From the NCBI RefSeq assembly GCF_000275845.1, contig NW_006766934.1, positions 179,125 through 219,858 of the forward strand: 40,734 bases of DNA, written 5' to 3'. Source of the stretch: Dichomitus squalens LYAD-421 SS1 (Eukaryota > Basidiomycota > Agaricomycetes > Polyporales > Polyporaceae). Positions within the stretch are counted from its first letter, which is position 1; each line of letters starts with the position of its first letter. Under the pieces are notes generated by a model that saw nothing but the letters and a program-made list of their open reading frames with translations, was not told where the DNA came from and did not search any database. A program made the translations under genes and the position numbers. Positions 33,613 through 40,734 of this stretch are shown piece by piece.

Positions 33613-35923
33613 ATGTCTATTAGATACAACCTCAGATGTCGCCCGCCGGGCGCGGAGGTTCTCTCGGCCGCTCAGCCTTCGGTACCAGGTGAGCTGCCCC
33701 TTACAGCAGTCACGGCTGACATACCTGCTACAGGTAGTCCCCTTACTGAGACTGAGTCCCCTACCGGTGGTGTCAGCCCCAGAACCGAGCGCGGTGTTCC
33801 CGCCTCGGGTTTCCAGTCCTCCGCTATTGTAGCCAGGCTGGTGACTGCAGATGCAGATGCCCCGAGGGCTTTAAACTCTCCCGTTTCTGACGCCGGCGAG
33901 GGCGTTCAGAAGTATCCAGTGACCGTCGAGGACGGCTCTGACGGCGACGGCGGCCCTTGGATTCCGGTCCAACGGCGCCGCCGTACTCGCAGTGCGGACG
34001 CCGCCCCGCCTGCTCGGGCTCCTGTCACTGTGCAGGACGACCCCGTACTCACTTCTCCTCAGCGGGCGGCCGTAGATACAGCCGCCGCGAGCCTTACTCC
34101 AGCGGAACGGGACCGCTATTCCCGCTGGATGGCAGCGGTTGAGACGACTCGTCCGTGTTCCCTCTCCCCCGAGCCTCGGGGCGAGGGTCCCTCTCGGGAT
34201 AAGGGGAAGACTGTGGATGCATGGAATTGGGGTGCAGCTGGGATACCTGACGAAGAGCTGGACCCGGACGCACAGAGGCGCCAGCTACAACTGTATAGCA
34301 GTACACTGCACAATATATTTGACGGTTACAACACGGATGAACAGCGTGCTATGTTAGAGTACTGGGAGGTCCGCAAGCAAGGGCACGGGCCCTCAGAGCG
34401 TGAACCCACAGCTGTTACTACACCGGGTGGATCTACGCGGTCGGGCTCCTCGTACACTACGAGCCGTGCTTCGACCCCGTCCGAGGCAAGTGAGGTCGAG
34501 GAGGCCATAATGGCCGCTCCTCGTCGTTCTGAAAATCCAGAACGAGCTTGCACGTCTGAAAGAGGAAGCTGAGCAGCGTAAGGCCGCTTGTAAGAAGAAG
34601 AGGACCTCGCAGAAGGTCTGGAAGGCCAAGGAGACAGTCATCTCCCAGGGATCTGTAGTCGGTAGAAGGAGTCTCGGGCCCATTCACCGGGCCTCCTCCC
34701 TATGACCGGTAGCTCAGCTCGAGCCGGGCAGCTACCTGGAGCAAGTGTTCACGGGCATCACTGGTGGGGATCCGTCCGACGGCTCCAGCAGCTCGTCATC
34801 CGTGTCTTCTGATCCTTCGGAAGCAGGCAATACTAGCTCTGTCAAAGAGAGCAAGTCTGTTAGCTCACGCGGCACCTCGCGTAAGCACCGTAAGAAAAGG
34901 AAGAAGCACACCAAGAAGCCGGTGCTCAAACCTGAGCGACCAGAGAAGTACAACGGCGAAGCCAATGCACAGACCTTCCACAAGTTTATGTGTCAGTGTG
35001 TGGAGTTCATTCGAGGGTACACCGTGGACTCACGAATGCACGCCTCTACCATCTCGAATTTTTTGACCGGGAAAGCCTACACCTTTTGGGTGAATACAGT
35101 GTCTAACAATCCTACCGAATGGACCCTTGAGGACCTGTTCAAAGAGCTGTTCAACTACTGTTTTCCTGTTGATTACCACTTACAGATGCGGGAGAAACTG
35201 AGGAACATTTACCAGGGAGGCCGTAGTGTACGAGACTACGTCCACGAGCTAGAAAACCTGTTTTTGCTTGTGGGGTTCGTCTCGGAACGTGAACGAGTCG
35301 ACAAGCTGTGGCTTGGATTGAATGAGTCAATTCAACGCGAACTGTGGAAGAAAGAACTCACCCCAACTATGTCTACCTGGTCGGAGGTTCGCGAGGCCGC
35401 TGAAATTATTGAGATCGCTGAAAAGGTCGGCAGAGGACGTTATTCCCGCCCAGGGAACGAACCTCGAGGGCGCAAGCGGGACAATCAAAGTTCCTCGTGC
35501 ACCAGAAGCCAGCAGAAGGCGTACCCGCATCGTAACGATCGCAAGAATCATCAGAATGATCAGCGCCGCTCTCAGGGACATAACAGCGGAAGAACTCACC
35601 AAGCCAGGCCGAGCAAGGGCGAGAAATCGTCTGGGCGAGCTAAGCGATCCTCTCGCAACCAAAATGAGCCCCGGCTTTTGAGCCGAGAATGAGCTGAACT
35701 CCGAGAGCAGGGAAAATGCTTCCTATGCAAAGAAACTGGTCATTATGCTAATGCGTGCCCGAAAGCCAATTTAGTGAAGTCGGACAAGAAGGGGAAACCA
35801 CCCGGACTTACCTCGTACAGTGTCGAAATCGGAGGCCACTCTCTGGCTGAACAACTCAGGGAGCTGGCCGCCACCACTGAGATGTCGGCTGGCATTGATT
35901 TGCACTATGTCGAGACCGCCTAG
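33613..35923 (+). pseudogene. gag of the Ty3/gypsy element, broken
   Basis: The ATG at 33613 opens a Pro/Ser-rich N-terminal region (starting MSIRYNLRCRPPGAEV) that runs in one frame to about 34,530. There an AAAA run marks a shift to the next frame, which continues with a Lys/Glu-rich helix (IQNELARLKEEAEQRKAACK). After a TGA at 34703 comes the retrotransposon gag domain (about 34920-35420: PEKYNGEANAQTFHKFMCQC ... FPVDYHLQMREKLRNIYQGG). Another TGA lies at 35690. The zinc knuckle follows (CFLCKETGHYANACPK, a CX2CX4HX4C motif, about 35717-35765). TAG at 35921 ends it. Confidence 0.85.
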
Positions 35924-37371
35924 GACGACATGCCTGACTTGCAATCAATCAGTGACTCCTCAGAATCTGAAAATTCGGACTGGTCCGACACAGAGGGTTC
36001 TGTACTCACCGAGTGGGAAGACGAGGCTGACAGCCACGTTCCTGTCAGTTACTTCGATGATGAGGCGAACAGGAAAGTTCCTATCTTGAGTCCGGTCCAG
36101 AGAATCGATCCCGGTTTCGGACTTGAGCTACCACTCATTCGACACAGAGAGCGTCGCGTAGGCGACCTATACGCGGCTCATGCTGAGTACCTGTTGCAAC
36201 TCAACGGGCCCTATTGTTGTCATGATGTGGATATCGACAAGGGAGGTAAACCCTCACCTCATGTGTATCGTACCTCGCAAGATTGGTACGTGATTTTTCA
36301 CTGGAATATGGACGATGTGTTTGTAGAAACGTCCCAATTACGGGACCCCGCTTTCGATGTAGTGCGCTATTACCGGCAACGGGTAGTAGAACAGAAGTCT
36401 CCAGACCATCAAGCTTGTTTCCTCACTCGAGGAGAACCAGAGTACTGTCTCATGGGGGATGCACTCGCTCTGGAAGTCAAGCATATTCTTGAGGAATACC
36501 ATCCGTGGCCGGAGGATCCTTTGAACGTGTTCTATCCACCCCGGCACATGGTGGTTCAGTATTATGACGACGTTACGGTGCGAGATATGTACCTCGAACG
36601 CACCTTGTCAATACCGGTCAAGTTCCTCTTGAACCCTAGGTTTGACCTGCTGGGCTACTTCGCTCGGCACGTCCGACGGCTTTTTGCGGCTCCGGCCTTT
36701 GAGCTTGATGATCTGGGAGGCAAGTTTCCAGTCCTGTTCACACGCAAACCGCGCCCTTGCATCAGTCCACCCATCCCGCTGTTTGCAGTGAGGCCAAGGA
36801 CTCACAGTACGGAATCGGAAGGCAACCTTGAGGCGTTGCAGCGCAATGCAGCCGCCCCTCGAGATTTTTCTCGCCTGATTCCGGAACCTGTCGTGGTAGT
36901 CGTGCAAGTGAACGAGTAACCCGCTCGGGCCCTAATCGACTCCGGATCACTGTCAGATTTCATGTCTGCAAGGTTGGTTCATCAATTAGGCATCGATGTC
37001 TTTGAGCTGACGAAGCCTTTACCTGTACAGTTGGCTGTCCAAGGGTCTCGCGCGAAGATCAACTTTGGTTGCAGGGCGCGTCTCGAATACCAGCGTATCC
37101 GATCCGAGAGGTATTTCGACGTAATTAACCTGCTGAATTACGACCTTATCCTTGGAACTCCGTTCATTTTCCAGCACAAAGTTACGCTGGGGCTCAACCC
37201 TGCCACTTTAGTCGTGGGCAGCCCACAGGCACTACCAATCAAAGGTCGCCAGGTGCGAACGCTGCAGTCCCACTTGGCTGATGTTTTGGACAACGTACTC
37301 GAGGCGGCAAGACAGGAGTTGCGTGAGTATGCCGCTCCGGTATGCAAAGAAGCCAGTGACTCACCGTTGCC
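35924..37371 (+). pseudogene. Spacer and aspartic protease region, broken
   Basis: The same frame as gag continues. An acidic linker (SDSSESENSDWSDTEGSVLT) is followed by about 280 residues of a spacer seen between gag and protease in this fungal lineage. A TAA at 36917 interrupts it. Immediately after comes a retropepsin-like domain, with the catalytic triplet in ALIDSGSLSDFMSARLVHQ and LLNYDLILGTPFIFQHKVTL. The frame is then cut by the solo LTR inserted after 37371. Confidence 0.8.
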
Positions 37372-37940
37372 TGTCGCGGTGACTAGGCACGTAGACTCGG
37401 GTCGACGTTCGGCGACGACCCCGTAGGCGAGCGGCAAAGAGCCGAGGAAAGGGGAGGGGGAGAGGGATAAACGTGACAGAAAACTCGACGAGGGCAGAGC
37501 GGAGGTCGGCACGAAGGCACGAGATCTACGAAAGCTAGTCTTCATGCAGACAGCGACAGACTAGTCCCAATGACCAAGTTATACATTAGCACTCGAAGGG
37601 AAATACAACACTATGGCCACTCACCTAGTCCCAATGACTAAGAGGTCGAGATGGGGATCAGGGAGCGCCTAGGGGGGTCCTTATATACTAGAGGGGCTGC
37701 TTAGCAACCAAGGACAAGGCGCGAGAGCGAGGCAGTGAAGATGACAAAGGGAGAACAAAGGGCGAGAAGAAAAAGGCAAAGGCATGGCAATCACGGGAAC
37801 GTAGCATGTGGCTGTGGGAACGTATCTACAGTATTCAAACTGAGATGAGCTAGGAAAGGAAACAGTCCAAAAATGGAAGGTGGGCGTCAAAGAGAAGGGA
37901 ATGGGCGGCAAAAAGGGGTGTCTGTCCAACGTCCGTGACA
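37372..37940 (-). mobile_element. Solo LTR with TTGCC target duplication
   Basis: On the minus strand the 569-bp unit begins TGTCACGGACGTTGG and ends CCGCGACA, with the short inverted ends TGTC/GACA. It is flanked on both sides by TTGCC (37367-37371 and 37941-37945), a perfect 5-bp target duplication. It matches the LTR at 39974-40545 along its length, in the opposite orientation. A TATA motif lies at 37681-37687. Removing it together with one TTGCC brings the flanking pol sequence back into one frame, so it landed in the older element and then recombined down to one LTR. Confidence 0.93.
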
Positions 37941-37945
37941 TTGCC

Positions 37946-39541
37946 CCCTCTGCGTGTGATAAATCACCGGATTCCTCTCATAGACCCGGACAAAGTCTAT
38001 ACGTGGTGTCCATCTAAATGCCCGGATGCTCACAGGGAGAATTGGAGGGAGAAACGCGATGCTTACCTCAAATCTGGCCGCTGGAAGTACACTAGTGCAC
38101 GTAATACATCACCCATGCTGCTCCTCACTAAACTGGGCACCGGTGTGAAGGGAGTTCCTCCCAAGCTCCGTGTTGTGTGCGATCTGCGTGAACGTAATGC
38201 TAATACAAAAAAACTCACCTCACCTCTTCCGGACATGGAAGGCATTCTACGGCGGGTGTCCAGGCACCCATACCGAAGCCTCATTGACGGTAAGGACACG
38301 TACGAGCAAATCCGGGTCGAGCCCGAGCACGTAGAACGCACGGCAATGACCACGCCTGATGGGAACATGGTCAGCCTTGTATTGCAGCAGGGAGACTGTA
38401 ACGCGGTAGGAACTTACCAAAGTCTGATGAATTACATTTTCGGGCCCTATATTGGTGTTTTTCTTGATATCTACCTGGATGACATTGTAATCTACTCAGA
38501 TACCCTGTTAGAGCATGTCCGACACGTCAAAATTGTCATAGACATACTGAAGTGTGAACAGCTGTATCTAAGCGCTACTAAGTTGAAGTTTCTGTGCAAT
38601 GAGATGAAGATCCTGGGCCGCATATTGGACAACCAAGGAACAGAATGGACCCTGACAAGGTGGACAGTGCACTTAACTGGAAGGTACCTACCTCGAAGGA
38701 GCTCTTACGCGGATTCCTAGGGTCCGTAGGGTATTTGGCAGACGATATTGCCACGGTGAGAATTCCTATGGGAGTATTAGCCTCTATGACTGGCGCAAAT
38801 GCTTCGTTCAAATGGGACTTCACTCACCAGCGAGCTTTCGATGAGATTAAGCGGCTGGTTCACGCGCACTGAGAACACCGCCGCAAGCCGTTGGACTACT
38901 CAGCGGGGACTCCACCCATTTGGCTGGTAACAGACGGCTCACATGGCGGAATTGCAGGTGTGGTATGCCAAGGAGAGGACTTTTGGAATGCGCGGGTAGC
39001 CGCGTTCTTCTCTGCTAAGCTGTCATCAGCTCAACAGAACTATTCCGTGCACGAAATTGAGATGCTCGCCGGGGTTGAATCAATGCTGCGACACAGAGAT
39101 ATTTTGCTTGGGTGTCAATTTACCTGGGTAACAGATCACAAGGGGTTAGTACACTTGCTGAACCAACGGAACCTGTCCGGATGGCAAGCCCGTTGGCTAG
39201 AGAAAATCTCTGAATACGATTTCAAAATCGAGTACGTACCAGGCGTTGACAACGTCTTAGCAGACACCCTATCTAGAATATACTCTAATGAGCAACCTGG
39301 CACGGTGCGAGCGCCGTCAGAATACACCCAACATGATGACACCGTGAACGCTCCTCGGGCGCTCTCCACCAACGCTGTCTCCGTACCCCTCCTTGTTGAC
39401 CTTGAGAGACGGGCTGCTACTGAGCTAACCAACACTGCTCCTCGATGTTCGGAGAGGCTGCAAGCTGCCGCCGGAGAACTCAAACACACTGTTACAAGCA
39501 GCATTGGGTCGAGGCTGGAGGGCGCGTCGCGTGCAAGCTGA
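37946..39541 (+). pseudogene. Reverse transcriptase and RNase H, broken
   Basis: The frame resumes with SARNTSPMLLLTK and LRVVCDLRERNANTKKLTSP. Reverse-transcriptase motifs follow: RSLIDGKDTYEQIRV (motif A aspartate), LQQGDCNAVGTYQSLMNYIF, and the catalytic IYLDDIVIYS (about 38468-38497). A one-base loss near 38,640 shifts the frame. After it come MDPDKVDSALNWK and FLGSVGYLADDI, a TGA at 38870, then RNase H (WLVTDGSHGGIAGVV, HEIEMLAGVESMLRHRDI, WVTDHKGLVHLLNQ) and VDNVLADTLSRIYS. The YLDD box is intact, but the reading frame is not. Confidence 0.88.
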
Positions 39542-39820
39542 GCACCTCAATGGCCACGTGATCGCGTTCAGGCTTCACGCTCGTCGCCCGACGCGGTGTC
39601 AACAGTCAGAAACATGGTCTGGGAGACAAGCAAGACGGTGAATGCGAGACGGAACAGCGTCGCACGGTCGGAACAGTCTATTGGCAACCAGCAGGAGACG
39701 CCTGCGCTGCCAAAAAAGCAACGCTCATGCCAGCAACGGTGGAAGAAGCTGTCAACGCCAGCGCCTGAGACCGGGCGTCCCGAGACCTCCAAGGAGTTCA
39801 CCGCTCACATTCATCTGTAA
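39542..39820 (+). pseudogene. Start of the integrase region, truncated
   Basis: After the TGA at 39539 the same frame stays open to 39820, ending GRPETSKEFTAHIHL. No HHCC zinc finger or DDE core follows, because unrelated AT-rich DNA begins here. Assignment to the pre-integrase region rests on position only. Confidence 0.5.
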
Positions 39821-39821
39821 A

Positions 39822-39973
39822 AACCACCTTTGCGAATTACACCTATTCAGTACAAATTAGCTCTTGATAGACACAGTAGTTGAATAGTGAAAAATAGTGC
39901 AAAATCGAGAGGTCCCCAAAAATAATTGCACTACTTTGCACTATTAATGCAAATTTGTGCAAAGTAGCACTAT
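39822..39973. repeat. AT-rich inverted-repeat segment at the truncation point
   Basis: This segment contains AATAGTGCAAAA and an imperfect hairpin: CTACTTTGCAC ... GTGCAAAGTAG around 39932-39968, with a ~15-nt AT loop. It separates the truncated element from the younger LTR and looks like the end of another transposon, possibly hAT-like. Its last five bases, ACTAT, should be the left target duplication of the element that starts at 39974. Confidence 0.45.
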
Positions 39974-40545
39974 TGTCACGGACGTTGGACAGACGCCCCT
40001 TTTTGCCGCCCATTCTCTTCCCTTTGACGCCCACCTTCCTTTTCCGGACTGTTTCCTTTCCTAGCTCATCCAAGTTTGGACGCTGTAGATACGTTCCCAC
40101 AGCTGCATGCTACGTTCCCGTGATCACCATGCCCTTGCCTTTTCTTTCTCGCCCTTTGTTCCCCCTTTGTCATCTTCGCTGCCTCGCTCTCGCGCCTTGT
40201 CCTTGGTTGCTAAGCAGCCCCTCTAGTATATAAGGACCCTCCTAGGCGCTCCCTGATCCCCATCTCGACCTCTTGGTCATTGAGACTAGGTGAGTGACCA
40301 TAGCGTTGTATCTCTCTTTGATTGCTAATGTATAACTTGGTCATTGGGACTAGTCTGTCGCTGGTTGCGTGAAGGCTAGCTTTCGTCGGTCTTGTGCCTT
40401 CGTGCCGACTGCCGCTCTGCCCCGTCGAGTTTTCTGATACGTTTATCCCTCTCACCCTCTCTTCTCCCCTTTCGGCTCCTCGCCGCTCGCCTACGGGGTC
40501 GTCGCCGAACGTCGACCCGAGTCTACGCGCCTAGTCGCCGCGACA
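39974..40545 (+). repeat. 5' LTR of a second, younger retroelement
   Basis: The 572-bp unit begins TGTCACGGACGTTGG and ends CCGCGACA, homologous throughout to the solo LTR at 37372-37940. The bases after it (TTAGG) do not repeat the bases before it (ACTAT), so it is not a solo LTR. An internal region follows and leaves the window. TATATAA at 40227-40233 is the likely promoter. The element's class cannot be told from what is visible. Confidence 0.8.
40290..40353 (+). other. Intron-like 64-bp segment inside the LTR
   Basis: It starts GTGAGT, has a TGCTAATG branch-point match 33 bp before the end, and ends GGGACTAG. An 18-bp direct repeat (CTTGGTCATTGRGACTAG, 17 of 18 identical) lies just before it (40272-40289) and forms its last 18 bases (40336-40353). 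The solo LTR has the same arrangement, also 64 bp (37561-37624, minus). It lies about 60 bp after the TATA box, so it would be in the 5' leader of the element's RNA. Confidence 0.6.
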
Positions 40546-40734
40546 TTAGGTCGAGATCTCTCCCCCGGTGCTGACGCTCTGAACAAGAGTGTCCCCGCCG
40601 CCGCTACATTGTCTCCCCCACCCTGGACTGCACCGGCAGACTTCACGCGTGGGACACCGACGATCAAGAGTACTGCCACCGACGAAAGGACCCAGATGAC
40701 AGACTCTGGTACTGGGAACCGTATGAGCAAAACC
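40546..40734 (+). mobile_element. Leader of the second retroelement, cut by the window end
   Basis: Pyrimidine-rich sequence following the LTR. A short open frame starts at an ATG near 40696 and runs off the end. Nothing of the protein domains is visible. Confidence 0.45.

Larger units (their letters stand above)
32576..39821 (+). mobile_element. Ty3/gypsy LTR retrotransposon, decayed and truncated
   Basis: Plus-strand domains run gag, zinc knuckle, protease, reverse transcriptase, RNase H, then the start of the integrase region, the order of Ty3/gypsy. The body reads in one frame apart from a gag frameshift near 34,530, in-frame stops at 34703, 35690, 35921, 36917, 38870 and 39539, another frameshift near 38,640, and an inserted solo LTR. 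No 3' LTR is present: the element ends near 39,821 in unrelated AT-rich DNA. The 5' limit is a guess based on a TGTAGCGCCC start at 32576 with a TATA box downstream. It is not autonomous. Confidence 0.85.

Noticed and set aside
35690..35692. Programmed stop-codon readthrough between gag and pol
   Set aside because: Three other stops and two frameshifts occur in the same element, so ordinary decay is the simpler explanation.
39974..40545. 3' LTR of the older Ty3/gypsy element
   Set aside because: It differs from the older element's presumed 5' LTR, matches the solo LTR that interrupts that element, and lies beyond unrelated AT-rich DNA.

Overview
The window looks like nuclear DNA from a filamentous basidiomycete, probably an Agaricomycete and possibly Polyporales. 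The evidence is GC-rich genes cut by many 45-65 nt GT-AG introns, tRNA genes with their own introns, and a Ty3/gypsy element of a type common in mushroom genomes. I see no bacterial, phage, CRISPR or toxin system. The order assignment is inference. All intron positions come from reading splice signals and frame by eye.

Left part (1-12.9 kb). A repeat-rich start carries a hAT-like non-autonomous element, a decayed copy of part of the window's own BUD4-like gene, and a minisatellite. Next come a large microcephalin-type BRCT protein (minus strand) and, divergently, the spliceosome protein MFAP1 (plus). A small NTF2-like protein (plus) and an unrecognised coiled-coil protein (minus) follow.

Middle (12.9-26.3 kb). 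This stretch is gene-poor and lower in GC. It holds a 184-aa hypothetical protein, a Pos5-type mitochondrial NAD(H) kinase in eight exons, two weakly supported divergent small genes, a TA-flanked MITE, an intron-containing tRNA-Ser(AGA), an Asteroid-type nuclease-fold protein, and an intron-containing tRNA-Leu(CAG) just upstream of it.

Right part (26.3-40.7 kb). A Bud4/anillin-like septation protein (eight exons, C-terminal PH domain) diverges from a hypothetical gene with a one-base frameshift in a T6 run. From about 32.6 kb the DNA is transposon. A Ty3/gypsy element is decayed by stops and frameshifts, has a MITE in its presumed 5' LTR, is cut in its pol gene by a solo LTR with a perfect 5-bp target duplication, and is truncated in the integrase region. 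A younger element of the same family as the solo LTR starts at 39,974 and runs off the window.

The host genes do not form a pathway or cluster. They are ordinary housekeeping genes for DNA damage response, splicing, NADP supply and septation. The most unusual structural signal is a 64-bp segment in both LTR copies that has all the signals of an intron and is bounded by an 18-bp direct repeat. That pattern is expected for an intron born by tandem duplication.
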